Source of the DNA: Jeotgalibacillus sp. ET6
GTDB lineage: Bacteria > Bacillota > Bacilli > Bacillales > Jeotgalibacillaceae
NCBI RefSeq assembly: GCF_029667115.1
Contig: NZ_JARUIU010000003.1
Span: 421,906 to 485,905 of the forward strand
DNA length: 64,000 nt
Reading direction: 5' to 3'
Numbering within the stretch: position 1 is the first letter of the stretch; each line of letters begins with the position of its first letter. Below are positions 44,125 through 52,950 of this stretch, piece after piece. Under the pieces are notes generated by a model, which was not told the origin of the DNA, did no database searches, and saw only the letters and a program-made list of their open reading frames with translations. A program made the position numbers and the translations under genes.

Positions 44125-45660
44125 TCAGTCTTCTCTATTTGTCTCTTCAGGCTGCGGCCCCTGAGCTGCAGGAGGCTGGGCATCATTTTGAGAGGCTTGT
44201 CCCTTTTCTTTTTCAGAAACAACTGTATGGGTATTCCCACGGTTCACTACATCCGAAAGAAGCTTGGAAACATCAATTCCTACGAGTTCCTTTAATGGCT
44301 CCTGGAGAGCAACCATTGTCTGAGTGATGCTTTTTCCATAAGCTGAGACACCGTCCCCGTTGCCTGTATCAATAATTTTCACCGAATCAATATTGGATAA
44401 TGGCTGTGCAATTTTCTCTGCATAAACCGGCAGCATTTCAATGAGTTTCTCTGCCAGAATAACTTCTCCATGCTGGGCAATCGCTTCAGTCAGGAGACGT
44501 CTTGATTCCGCTTCCGCTTTACCGCGTTCAAGGATAACCTGTGCTTCAGCAAGACCTTCTTCCCGCTTGATTCTCGCTTTTGCTTCCCCGTCAATTTCAG
44601 CTTTGCGCGCGTCTGCTTCTGCTTGTCTCGTAACCGTATAGTAGTCCGCATCTGATTTTGCTCTGCGGATTTTGTTTTCTTCCTCTTCGATTTCTACCTG
44701 ACGGGAACGTTCATACTGCTGGATGCGCAGCTCTTCTTCTTTGCGCTTAGCTACCAGCCCAAGCTCCTCTTCCTGCACCTGTTTATCAAGCTTTGCTTTT
44801 TCTAGCGTGTAGGATTGTTCTGATTTTGCCCGTGCGCGTTCGGTTTCTTCCTTAATAGCCGCATCTTTCAGGTCTTTAATTTTTTGTGCAGCGGCAATTT
44901 CCGTTTCGCGCTTGTATTCTTCTTCTTTTGCTTCTTTATCAGAGTTCGCACGCTGAATTCGTGTTTCTTTTTCACTGTTTGCTTCTGCGATCTCTGCCAG
45001 CTTACGAACCTCCGCAATTCGTGGACGGCCAAGATTTTCAAGATAACCATTTTCACTGTCTGCATCACGGAGATCTGTCAGCCCAAGTGATGTGATCCTG
45101 AATCCCATATCGTCAAGCTGCTTTTGAGCCACGTCTGTTACCTGTGCATTAAACGATTCCCGATCTTCGTTAATTTGCTCAACCGTCATTTTTGATAAAA
45201 TAGCCCGCAGGTTCGCACTCAGAACCTCTGAGATTTCTTCTTCCAATTCTTCTGATTTTTTTCCGAGAAACTGCTCCGCATAGTTAGCGATTCCTTTGAG
45301 CGTATCGGCAACCTTGACCATCGCAACCGCGTCCGCCACAATCGGAACACCGCCGTTTGTATACACTCGGGGAGTGGTCAGTTTGAGCTGAAAGGACGTC
45401 AGTTCCACAGGCGTAGCGGTTTGGTGCATTCGTAGTAAATGACCGCCGCCCCGGATAATTTTCATTGAACGTCCTTCTAAATCGGTAAATATATTCGTTT
45501 CCTTCTCTGTATCCCCCAATTTAGGTCCTGTAATAATAAGTGCCTGATTCGATCGTGCCGTTCTGTAGCGAATTTTGTAGTAAATAAATACGATGACTCC
45601 AACAATCGCCAGCACGACCAAAATGGGAATAATAATCGAGAGTGCCTGAAGCATTTCCAT
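44125..45660 (-). CDS. floT: Flotillin (FloT/YuaG)
   Basis: A 511-residue membrane scaffold protein of lipid-raft-like microdomains. An N-terminal membrane hairpin (about 8-28) is followed by a PHB/SPFH domain (about 35-215), then a long helical flotillin domain rich in Glu-Ala repeats (about 225-400), and a C-terminal tail of Gln/Pro-rich low complexity. ESFNAQVTDVAQKQLDDMGF and SENGYLENLGRPRIAEVRK are family hallmarks. A SigW promoter lies upstream. In Bacillus subtilis the gene follows an NfeD protein gene (yuaF); none is found next to it here. Confidence 0.95.
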   Translation of the reverse strand: MEMLQALSIIIPILVVLAIVGVIVFIYYKIRYRTARSNQALIITGPKLGDTEKETNIFTDLEGRSMKIIRGGGHLLRMHQTATPVELTSFQLKLTTPRVYTNGGVPIVADAVAMVKVADTLKGIANYAEQFLGKKSEELEEEISEVLSANLRAILSKMTVEQINEDRESFNAQVTDVAQKQLDDMGFRITSLGLTDLRDADSENGYLENLGRPRIAEVRKLAEIAEANSEKETRIQRANSDKEAKEEEYKRETEIAAAQKIKDLKDAAIKEETERARAKSEQSYTLEKAKLDKQVQEEELGLVAKRKEEELRIQQYERSRQVEIEEEENKIRRAKSDADYYTVTRQAEADARKAEIDGEAKARIKREEGLAEAQVILERGKAEAESRRLLTEAIAQHGEVILAEKLIEMLPVYAEKIAQPLSNIDSVKIIDTGNGDGVSAYGKSITQTMVALQEPLKELVGIDVSKLLSDVVNRGNTHTVVSEKEKGQASQNDAQPPAAQGPQPEETNRED

Positions 45661-45732
45661 TATGTATTTTCCTCCTTCTATTTGTTTTTCTAAAGATATC
45701 CTTCAGAAAAAATAAATGATTCCGACTATATC

Positions 45733-45758
45733 TACGGAACAAAAGGAGAAAGGTTCCA
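45733..45758 (-). promoter_or_regulatory. SigW-type promoter for floT
   Basis: On the minus strand TGGAAC (complement of 45753-45758), a 16-base spacer, and CGTA (complement of 45733-45736). This fits the SigW pattern TGAAAC-N16-CGTA with one mismatch. It lies about 75 bases ahead of floT. Confidence 0.75.
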
Positions 45759-45797
45759 AATTTAAGTCAACTTTTCCAAACGAATGACAGATAGAAT

Positions 45798-45983
45798 CTA
45801 TTTAAAAAGATAAAAAGGAACCAGAAGAACACTTACGGATCCCCAAAGTGAAGCGGCCATAATCCACCCTACCATAAAAGGAGTGGTAGCTTTTTGCTTC
45901 TTTTCAACGATCCATTTGCTAAACACGAGAATAACAAAGCCAACTAAGATGAAGTAAACTGACAGCCAAAAAGACACGTCCAT
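45798..45983 (-). CDS. Small two-helix membrane protein
   Basis: A 61-residue protein with two predicted helices (about 5-23 and 38-58) separated by a short basic loop (VEKKQKATTP). It has a GGAGGAG site before the ATG. It lies upstream of the SigW promoter and floT, and appears to be a separate unit. It is too short to be NfeD. No family is recognised. Confidence 0.6.
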   Translation of the reverse strand: MDVSFWLSVYFILVGFVILVFSKWIVEKKQKATTPFMVGWIMAASLWGSVSVLLVPFYLFK

Positions 45984-46053
45984 TCTTTCTCCTCCTCCGT
46001 TTTAAAATTGAAATACCCTTTTTTCTTCGGATTAGAACGTTTTGAGCGGGTGC

Positions 46054-46974
46054 TTATGCCTGTTTTCTTTCGAGCGTTTTATCTGCCTGCCTGTTCCATT
46101 TTGGTTTTTGATTTGCAAGAAAAACACCAAGGAAAATCACAGCCAGACCCACCATTAAATTCCTCGAAATCGCCTCTTCCAGCAGAACATGCCCCCAAAG
46201 GATTGCAGTCAGGGGAACAAGATACGTTACAGTAGTCGCAAATTCAGCGCCGCCCTCATTAATTAAGTAATAGAAAAGCAGATGAGCAATTCCGGATCCC
46301 AGACATCCAAGCCCTATCACAGCAGCAATAAACACCGGATCAATTGCTTCAATTAATACAGCAAAGAAAGATGGAGTGGTAAGGAAAGCCCCAATCCCGC
46401 CGATCGCAGCACCAACGAGCAAAGATAAAGCGGTCAGCACAAATACGTTTACTTCTTTTAAATACCTTCTGGAAAATTGAGAAGAAAACCCATAGCAGGC
46501 GGCTGCGAGAATCATTGTACCGATCCCGATAAAATGTCCTGTAAAAATCTCTCCAACTTGAAAATCCATCAGGATCAAAATCCCAATGAAGCCTAAGACA
46601 ATGCCGCCCCACTGCCGTTTATTCAACAGTACAGAAAAAACAGCAAACCCCATCAGCGCAGTAAGAATAGGCGTTGAGGCATTTAATACTGCAGCAGCAC
46701 TGCTGGTAATTTCAGTCTGACTTAGCGCAATTAATCCCCAGGGCAGCCCTGCATTAAACACACCAACGGTTATAATTGCTTTCCATGGAAGGGGACCCGC
46801 TTTTTTTACAGGTTTCTTCTTTAGAAAAAGAACGGGAATCAGGATAACAGCTCCTGCAAGACACCTGATAAAAACGGTCCCCCACACTCCCGCACTTGAA
46901 ATCAATTCTTCTATAAAGACGAACGAAAGACCCCAAATTAAACTCAATAGAATAAGTGCCCCATATAGCTTCAT
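46054..46974 (-). CDS. EamA/DMT-family transporter
   Basis: A 306-residue membrane protein with ten predicted helices in two EamA repeats. It has LIWGLSFVFIEEL in the first, and GSGIAHLLFYYLINEGGAEF with YLVPLTAILWG in the second. Members export metabolites or amino acids, and the substrate is unknown. A single gene with AAAGGAG. Confidence 0.9.
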   Translation of the reverse strand: MKLYGALILLSLIWGLSFVFIEELISSAGVWGTVFIRCLAGAVILIPVLFLKKKPVKKAGPLPWKAIITVGVFNAGLPWGLIALSQTEITSSAAAVLNASTPILTALMGFAVFSVLLNKRQWGGIVLGFIGILILMDFQVGEIFTGHFIGIGTMILAAACYGFSSQFSRRYLKEVNVFVLTALSLLVGAAIGGIGAFLTTPSFFAVLIEAIDPVFIAAVIGLGCLGSGIAHLLFYYLINEGGAEFATTVTYLVPLTAILWGHVLLEEAISRNLMVGLAVIFLGVFLANQKPKWNRQADKTLERKQA

Positions 46975-47162
46975 GATGATTCTCCTTTAAACAAATAAGT
47001 TCTTTTACCTTCTTTATTCTACTAATCTATTATTTAGTTGTATTCCATCTGCTTTAATCAGGATCTTTTTAATAACAAAGCCGTGATCTTCTTTACTCAT
47101 TATACAATAAATACCAATCAGGGAAACCTGCTTACGTTAAAGATTATGGCATATGTAAAAAA

Positions 47163-47378
47163 AGAGCTTGGGACATAAGTGTCTCAAGCTCTACGACCGG
47201 TTCACTTCGCTTCAGGCGTACGCTTTCCGCAGGGACGGCGCTGAGCCTTTTCAGGGCCTTGCCCTGTAAAGTCTCAGCTTGCCGTCATATCCTGCAGGAG
47301 TCGCCACCTTCCGCTCCGCTCACCTACTACTAGTAATAAATATATCCTCTTTTTTTAAACTTTTATGAGTTGTGACCC
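47163..47378. repeat. Dispersed structured repeat, copy 4
   Basis: About 216 bases matching copies at 9708 and 18155. It begins with terminator stem AGAGCTTGGGACA/TGTCTCAAGCTCT. The central stem pairs GACGGC (47234-47239) with GCCGTC (47281-47286), with an inner CAGGGC/GCCCTG hairpin. It ends in TTCCGCTCCGCTCACCTACT and AAACTTTT. It fills most of the 416-base gap between the EamA and acyltransferase genes. The remainder is the EamA promoter region. Confidence 0.88.
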
Positions 47379-47390
47379 AGCCTCTTTCAT

Positions 47391-49496
47391 TTATGATTCA
47401 CTTATCGGTAAATCCGATTCATCCGTATCGGTTACTGTACTTGTTTCTCCTAAAGCTTCCATTACCTTATCTTTCATTATTGGAGCAAGCGTCCTGGAGA
47501 ATGTTGCAGTTAAATGGTTACTATCAAAATGTGTAATGACATTTCCTACTACATAATAGCAGTACTCTTCATCACAAAAGTAATCCGTCAGATCCATGGT
47601 TGTCACATTATCCGGGAACGTTTCAATTAGAGACATCGGACTTGGGTCTCTGATCACTTCATCCCGATCCTCTTTACATTCCTCAGGGTTTTCCACGTTA
47701 TCATTAATACATTTTAATACACTTTGACTATACCACGGTGTATCTCTCACTAAGAAGAGTGGTATGTCATGAGAATCGAATAATTCCCATGCATCTATAA
47801 AGCCCTCTGGTACAACGTCGAAGTGATCATCGCCTTTACCAGCGTCACCTACTGAAAAGATTAAATCAGGCTTATCCTCTATCAGTAATTGCGTAACATT
47901 GGCGAACCAATCGTTGCACTCCGTGTATTTTGATTCTACTTTTGTTGTGAACCGGCAATTTCCCTTTAGATACGTTTTTATTCGGATATTCTCGTCTTTC
48001 ATTGCTTCCATTAGCATGGGATGCCAATGAGCAGCATGTGACCCGCCTACCAGTGAAATGGTTTTCGTGTAATTTTCAACGTCTCCATATTCACAAACTC
48101 TTGGATCCGTGGCTTTATTACCTAGAATGCAGCTATCAGGATAGATATCTGCTCTGTCCTGAGAAGCATTATCCAACCTTGGCAAAAAGCCAGCATCAAA
48201 TGGCTGATCTCCTTGCAGATCGTCGGAATACGCTTTGATTAAGGCCCCTGGATTTGAAGGAACAACTACTGGTTCTTCATTTTCCACTAAGTCCGTATCC
48301 TCCGCTGCAATCTCTATTGAACCAGAAACATCCTCTGCTTCTTTTTGTTCTAATACGTTATTTTGATACAGCTGAGTTGAGATGAGTAATATACTTGAGA
48401 ACGCAAGAATAGCCCCAGCAGTTTTCCACACAGGAATTTCCGCCGTTCGAATTGGTTTTTCAATCAGTGCTATGGTTAAATAAGCTAAAATTGCGGCAAT
48501 CACCATGATTGCTAATCCATTTAAGATAGAAACATTTTCTACATCAAAATATGCATAATAGAAGATTAATAGAGGCCAATGCCATAAATAAAATGCATAT
48601 GATATCCCGCCAAATTTAACAAACGGCTTCCAGCTCAACACTTTATATGCACTAAATCGTTCTGCGTGATTTCCTGCAATAATAATGAACACTGCAGATA
48701 AAACTGGCCACAATGCTGCATAACCCGGGAATACATCTGATACCTGAAATAATATTCCACCACTAAGTAAGCCAATCAATCCAGCCCAGCCCATCACCCA
48801 GGCAATTGGTTTCTTCACAGTAATTCTATGAATGACTAAAGACAGAATCCCGCCAATACCAAATTCCCACACTCGTGTAAAGGTGTGATAGTAAGCCACT
48901 GGTTGATTAACGCTTGTCAAATAAATGGAATAAGTAAGTGATGCTGCAATTACAATACTAATTGTAGCAATAAGTATTTTTTTCATATCGATTTTTAAGA
49001 GTTTTCTTAAAGAAACTGCAACAAAAAACAGGATCAGCCACAGCAAGTAAAATTGAAACTGTATGCTCAATGCCCAAAAATGCTGATAGGGTGAAGCGTC
49101 GTTATTTTGTGCTAAATAATCAACTGCATCGATCGCTAATCTCCAATTTTGAAAATAAAAAGCAGATGCTAAAAATTCACTTAAAACTTGGTATCTTGTA
49201 AAAAGCGGCAGCAGAACCAAGCTTGCTAAAAAAGTAATAATACCAATCACCCATGCAGTTGGTATTAATCGTTTTAACAGTTTAACTACGTATGAAAAAT
49301 ATAAAATCTTTCCGTTTCTCTTGTACATGGATAAAAGAGAGGTGGTTATTAAAAATCCAGAGACTACAAAAAATACATCAACTCCGCCAGAAACACGGTT
49401 AAACCATATATGATAAATGGCAACCAGTATGGCCGCTATAGCACGCAAGCCCTCCAGCTCCGCACGAATCTTTCTTTGCTTAGGCATGTCCTGCAA
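47391..49496 (-). CDS. OatA-like acyltransferase-3/SGNH protein
   Basis: A 701-residue membrane enzyme. The first 390 residues form an acyltransferase-3 domain with about eleven helices (RAIAAILVAIYHIWF, SGGVDVFFVVSGFLIT). A linker of about 70 residues follows, and the C-terminal part is an SGNH hydrolase-like domain, with catalytic motifs GGSHAAHW and DSNHLTATFS. Such proteins transfer acetyl groups to extracellular polymers such as peptidoglycan (OatA). The target here is unknown. The TTG at 49496 has GGGAGTG eight bases upstream; an ATG at 49487 is the alternative. It is flanked by a repeat copy on its downstream side. Confidence 0.88.
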   Translation of the reverse strand: MQDMPKQRKIRAELEGLRAIAAILVAIYHIWFNRVSGGVDVFFVVSGFLITTSLLSMYKRNGKILYFSYVVKLLKRLIPTAWVIGIITFLASLVLLPLFTRYQVLSEFLASAFYFQNWRLAIDAVDYLAQNNDASPYQHFWALSIQFQFYLLWLILFFVAVSLRKLLKIDMKKILIATISIVIAASLTYSIYLTSVNQPVAYYHTFTRVWEFGIGGILSLVIHRITVKKPIAWVMGWAGLIGLLSGGILFQVSDVFPGYAALWPVLSAVFIIIAGNHAERFSAYKVLSWKPFVKFGGISYAFYLWHWPLLIFYYAYFDVENVSILNGLAIMVIAAILAYLTIALIEKPIRTAEIPVWKTAGAILAFSSILLISTQLYQNNVLEQKEAEDVSGSIEIAAEDTDLVENEEPVVVPSNPGALIKAYSDDLQGDQPFDAGFLPRLDNASQDRADIYPDSCILGNKATDPRVCEYGDVENYTKTISLVGGSHAAHWHPMLMEAMKDENIRIKTYLKGNCRFTTKVESKYTECNDWFANVTQLLIEDKPDLIFSVGDAGKGDDHFDVVPEGFIDAWELFDSHDIPLFLVRDTPWYSQSVLKCINDNVENPEECKEDRDEVIRDPSPMSLIETFPDNVTTMDLTDYFCDEEYCYYVVGNVITHFDSNHLTATFSRTLAPIMKDKVMEALGETSTVTDTDESDLPISES

Positions 49497-49859
49497 ATAA
49501 TTTCACTCCCATTACAATAATAACAAACACGTTACTTATGGTATCATATTTAATACATGTTGTCATAATATGTATGAAGATTTATCAATTTTTGAAGAAT
49601 AGCAGAGAAATTACATGACTGATAAGTTAACAAATCTACTAGCTAGACTTAATCTATCAAACCTTTTTCATGAAAATTTGATTATGTTGGTGAACTATTT
49701 CTGTATCTCACTATGGTCGTGGTCACCACTTGCCACATCATCAAAACGAAAATTATTAAAAGCCAAAAAGCCATGAACGTAGACCTCTGTATCCAAAGGT
49801 TTACATTCATAGCACAAAAAATTTCATGTACCTGGTCTTTCTGCTAATCCTCTTATTTG
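49497..49859. other. Intergenic region, no gene seen
   Basis: This 363-base AT-rich gap contains the promoter region of the acyltransferase gene on the minus strand. I find no convincing open frame, RNA gene or repeat in it. Confidence 0.5.
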
Positions 49860-50441
49860 CTATTGTGGACGTGAAGACACCCTGAGAGATACAAAGATTA
49901 GTATCAAGGCAATCGCTGACACAAACCAAATCATATTCTCATTTAAAAGCAGCAGCTGATTTGCACCAAACGCTTCTAATGCAACAGCCGGTATTTTCCC
50001 TATAGCACTTGCCGCAATAAAAGACAGAGCCCCCATGGAGCTTGTTGCTGCCAGCAATGTAACAAGTCCTGAAGGCATGAAAGGCAGCAAGCGCAGGGCT
50101 AGGACTAAACCAAATGCTTTTATCCCCTTCAACTGCTCAAATCGTTTAAACCACTTAACATATTTGGTTTTTCCACGCTCTTTCAATAACAGAATACCTT
50201 TTTTATATAGATAAAAGCTGACAATTGCTCCTAAAACCTCTCCTGCAAATGAAATAAACAAGCCCTGCTCAAAACCAAAAAAAGCGATATTCGCTGTTGT
50301 AAGAAAGAAACTGGGGATAACGGCGAACACACTTATCACTACGTTTGCAAGCAGACTGATGCCAATAGCCAGCGAAGGATGCTGTTGAAACCATTCTATT
50401 AAAATCGTATCCAGGTTTCTTTCACCCTTTCTAAAAATCAC
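49860..50441 (-). CDS. VTT/DedA-family membrane protein (TVP38-like)
   Basis: A 193-residue membrane protein with about five or six helices and the VTT domain (FFLTTANIAFFGFEQGLFIS and LALRLLPFMPSGLVTLLAA). Members of this superfamily include lipid scramblases and DedA proteins. The specific role is unknown. The frame opens at a GTG at 50441 without a clear ribosome binding site, while AAAGGGTG sits eight bases before a CTG at 50414, so the exact start is uncertain. Confidence 0.82.
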   Translation of the reverse strand: MIFRKGERNLDTILIEWFQQHPSLAIGISLLANVVISVFAVIPSFFLTTANIAFFGFEQGLFISFAGEVLGAIVSFYLYKKGILLLKERGKTKYVKWFKRFEQLKGIKAFGLVLALRLLPFMPSGLVTLLAATSSMGALSFIAASAIGKIPAVALEAFGANQLLLLNENMIWFVSAIALILIFVSLRVSSRPQ

Positions 50442-50500
50442 TTCGTATTTATTTTACACAATAACAAACTGATTGGGGGATTATTGAAAGAATAATAAAT

Positions 50501-50550
50501 AACCTGGAACAATTGTGTGTCACTTCGCTTCAGGCGGGGACGATTTCTTT
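50501..50550. repeat. Dispersed repeat, short remnant
   Basis: CACTTCGCTTCAGGCGGGGACG matches the first block of repeat copies 1, 2 and 4 (shared core CTTCGCTTCAGGCG), after a CTGGAACAA resembling the leading hairpin. The rest of the element is missing. Confidence 0.5.
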
Positions 50551-50647
50551 AAAATTTCTACTCCACTCAAATAATGAGTTTATTCTACTGATCAGTCGTA
50601 TGCTCTATATTAATAGCTCATACTCAAATACTTTTCTAATTTCAAAT

Positions 50648-50689
50648 AAAAAACCTTTTCATTACAACTCTTGTAATGAAAAGGTTTTT
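50648..50689. terminator. Strong terminator after the PLA2-like gene
   Basis: Perfect 19-bp stem AAAAACCTTTTCATTACAA with TTGTAATGAAAAGGTTTTT around a three-base loop. It lies at the end of the minus-strand PLA2-like gene. Confidence 0.92.
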
Positions 50690-50717
50690 GGATTGGACAT
50701 GCAATTTAAACTTCCCT

Positions 50718-51002
50718 CTATCTTCTCCCGCAAGTAAACGCCATTCTAAATTTGATAAAGTCATACATCAAAGCTGCTTTTCTGCCTTGTTCTGTATGAG
50801 GGTTTGCATGTTTTGACAGCTGCTCGAGAAACGCACGGTCACACTCGCATCTCGAGCCGCCTCGTTCATAGCATTCATCGTGGGCTTTGCAGCAGGCATC
50901 GACTTCGTTAACCGGTGCTCCGGGACCGCTGCATCCTGGTCCGCACCAGTTGTATCCAGGAAAGAGGCACAGGCCTGGCCGGTTCCTTTTTCTATCCATC
51001 AT
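50718..51002 (-). CDS. Phospholipase A2-like mini-protein
   Basis: A 94-residue Cys-rich protein with the calcium loop and active site of the PLA2 fold. YNWCGPGCSGPGAP (residues 17-30) matches the glycine-rich calcium loop. DACCKAHDECY (35-45) carries His41 and the calcium-binding Asp42, and CECDRAF (52-58) places Asp55 where the catalytic Asp of secreted PLA2 lies. It has no signal peptide or membrane segment. Similar small proteins occur in other Bacillus genomes. Hydrolysis of phospholipids is therefore a reasonable prediction, not an observation. It has its own ribosome binding site and terminator. Confidence 0.85.
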   Translation of the reverse strand: MMDRKRNRPGLCLFPGYNWCGPGCSGPGAPVNEVDACCKAHDECYERGGSRCECDRAFLEQLSKHANPHTEQGRKAALMYDFIKFRMAFTCGRR

Positions 51003-51193
51003 ATTTCACTTCCCCTATTTAACGGTACTACTTTACTATATGCATGGATCAAGAATCTGCCTTGTGCATCTGCCTATTCGAAAGTCTTATTTTTACGTTT
51101 ACAAGAATTTGCACTTTGTATGGTAATGTTTCAGGATTCAACTTAAGTGGAAAGCTATGTAATAAGAAGAATGATGAGGAGAGGATCTGTCCA

Positions 51194-52324
51194 ATGAAGG
51201 CAATTGATGAGTATTTTCCAAAAACCTATGAAGAATCACGCGAGGTTTTTCGCAAGAATTTTGACATCATAAAAGCACTATGGCCAAATGCGGAGCTGAC
51301 TTCGCACTCTATTGGAAAAGAAGAAGACAACACGATTGATATGATTTACGCCGAGGGTACTGAAACGAATGAACGCGTACTGTTTATGACTTCAGGCGAG
51401 CATGGAATTGAAGGCTATGCAGGAGCTGCGATGCTTGATGTGTTCGTCAGTGAGCTTGCAGATTTGGTAGATGCCAAACGGACAGGCATCTGCTTAATTC
51501 ATGCACTCAATCCCTGGGGAATGAAGCATTTCAGACGTGTGACTGAAAACAATGTAGATTTAAACCGTAATTATTTAGTTGATTCAAGCATGCCTGAAGA
51601 CATAAATAAAGAATATGAACGTTTACTTAAGCTATTTCTCCCGGACGGCAAGATTAAAAGTTACATCGTGGAAGAGTCAGAAATTCGCAATCATATGTCA
51701 AAAGGCGTTGTTGCAGAAGGCTACAGCGGTCTGATGGAAGCAAAAGGCATGGGGCAATTTGAATTTCCTACAGGGGTTTATTATGGAGGAAAAGAAAAAG
51801 AAGAGTCGGCCATCTTTTTAAGTTCCATTCAGCGAAAATTGTTGTCTACATTCAGCAAGGTCATACACATGGACTGGCACACAGCTCTTGGACCTACGAA
51901 GGAAGTCACAATGGTCATGAGCGAAACCGATGGCCGCAGTGAAAAAGAGCTGAAGAAGGAATACGGTCTGAAGAATGTAAAAACATTCAGCCCCGCTGAT
52001 GTGAAAGGCGATTCAACCAATCATTTTTATGAAGTTAAGAACCTTGAGTTTCCCCAAACAAGGCTTTTCTCTGCTCTTTTTGAATTTGGCACCTTTGGCA
52101 CAAGCATGTCTGCCACCATTCGTGAATTCTTAACGATTACGCTCGAGAATAGGCTTTATCATGAAGGAGCAGAGCATGAAGAAGACCGCCAGAAAATTCT
52201 CAGTGAATTTAAAGCTATGTTCTACCCGGATGAACATGATTGGAGAATGGCTGTTCTCACAGAAGGACGCAATGCAATAAAAGGAGTCTTTCAAGCAGAA
52301 GGTCTTTACACAATAAGAGGGTAA
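51194..52324 (+). CDS. DUF2817/M14-family metallopeptidase-like protein
   Basis: A 376-residue protein of the DUF2817 branch of the M14 (carboxypeptidase) superfamily. SGEHGIEGYAG carries the HxxE zinc pair, and VDLNRNY and MDWHTALG supply the Arg and third His ligand. The C-terminal third contains a Glu-rich region (ATIREFLTITLENR) that may hold the general base. The likely activity is removal of an amino-terminal or carboxy-terminal residue from a small substrate. AGGAGAGG precedes the ATG at 51194; a longer frame to 51044 has no site. A single gene. Confidence 0.85.
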   Translation: MKAIDEYFPKTYEESREVFRKNFDIIKALWPNAELTSHSIGKEEDNTIDMIYAEGTETNERVLFMTSGEHGIEGYAGAAMLDVFVSELADLVDAKRTGICLIHALNPWGMKHFRRVTENNVDLNRNYLVDSSMPEDINKEYERLLKLFLPDGKIKSYIVEESEIRNHMSKGVVAEGYSGLMEAKGMGQFEFPTGVYYGGKEKEESAIFLSSIQRKLLSTFSKVIHMDWHTALGPTKEVTMVMSETDGRSEKELKKEYGLKNVKTFSPADVKGDSTNHFYEVKNLEFPQTRLFSALFEFGTFGTSMSATIREFLTITLENRLYHEGAEHEEDRQKILSEFKAMFYPDEHDWRMAVLTEGRNAIKGVFQAEGLYTIRG

Positions 52325-52334
52325 ATAGAAAACA

Positions 52335-52372
52335 AAAAAAACCTCCATTCGCCTTGCGAATGGAGATTTTTC
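52335..52372. terminator. Bidirectional intrinsic terminator
   Basis: Stem CTCCATTCGC with GCGAATGGAG, flanked by A- and T-runs, between the convergent M14-like and RDD genes. Confidence 0.88.
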
Positions 52373-52426
52373 ACTTTAAGTATTTGCGAATTCTTATAAA
52401 GAAAGAGACAAAAAGCCTTGTCTCCG

Positions 52427-52816
52427 TTATCGTTCTCTAACGATGGTTCCGGCAAAGACATCGTGAGGAAGTACAGCTCCTGCTTCCCCTTCGAATGAAG
52501 AGCGGTTCTTCCACAGGTCAAGTGTGCTTTTCGTGTCCCGGTACAGTAATCTCTTAAAAATCTGTTCCGTCGTCAGATCCGAACCTTCCTCGCTTTCAAG
52601 TGCGATTCCCATTTTTTTATAGCCGATTGTCTGGCCGCCGCAATGAAGCTGAGCGTACTCAAGTCCCCACATAACAACCGTTGGGGTAACGAGCGTATGA
52701 ACCAGCTCGTTTTTTACTTTTTTACGGAGAAGATATTCAACCCCCGCTGTCACGACACTTGAGATGGCCAGATCAATTAAAATAGCTTTCGTGCGTTTTT
52801 TCGTTATAGATTCCAT
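52427..52816 (-). CDS. RDD-family membrane protein
   Basis: A 129-residue membrane protein with two predicted helices (about 11-27 and 42-58) and an N-terminal KKRTKAILIDLAISSVV that keeps the Arg and Asp of the RDD motif. Members of this family are of uncertain function, some linked to cation transport. The C-terminus is soluble. GGAGGG precedes the ATG. A single gene. Confidence 0.78.
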   Translation of the reverse strand: MESITKKRTKAILIDLAISSVVTAGVEYLLRKKVKNELVHTLVTPTVVMWGLEYAQLHCGGQTIGYKKMGIALESEEGSDLTTEQIFKRLLYRDTKSTLDLWKNRSSFEGEAGAVLPHDVFAGTIVRER

Positions 52817-52875
52817 AGAAACCCTCCTATATTTTCTAGTTATTTCCTAAGTATAGCAAAGTCGTGAAGTCAGAC

Positions 52876-52924
52876 AAAAAAATAACCAGTAACTCTTCTT
52901 ATTTCCAGAAGGGTTACCAGTTTA
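52876..52924 (-). terminator. Intrinsic terminator of the iron transport operon
   Basis: On the minus strand AACTGGTAACCCTTCT pairs with AGAAGAGTTACTGGTT, followed by a T-run. It lies just after the ATPase gene. Confidence 0.85.
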
Positions 52925-52950
52925 TAGTTGGTAAGTCTTATCCTGATTTT

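Noticed and set aside
50880..51146. Plus-strand frames opposite the PLA2-like gene.
   Set aside because: They lack ribosome binding sites and overlap a gene with clear family motifs.
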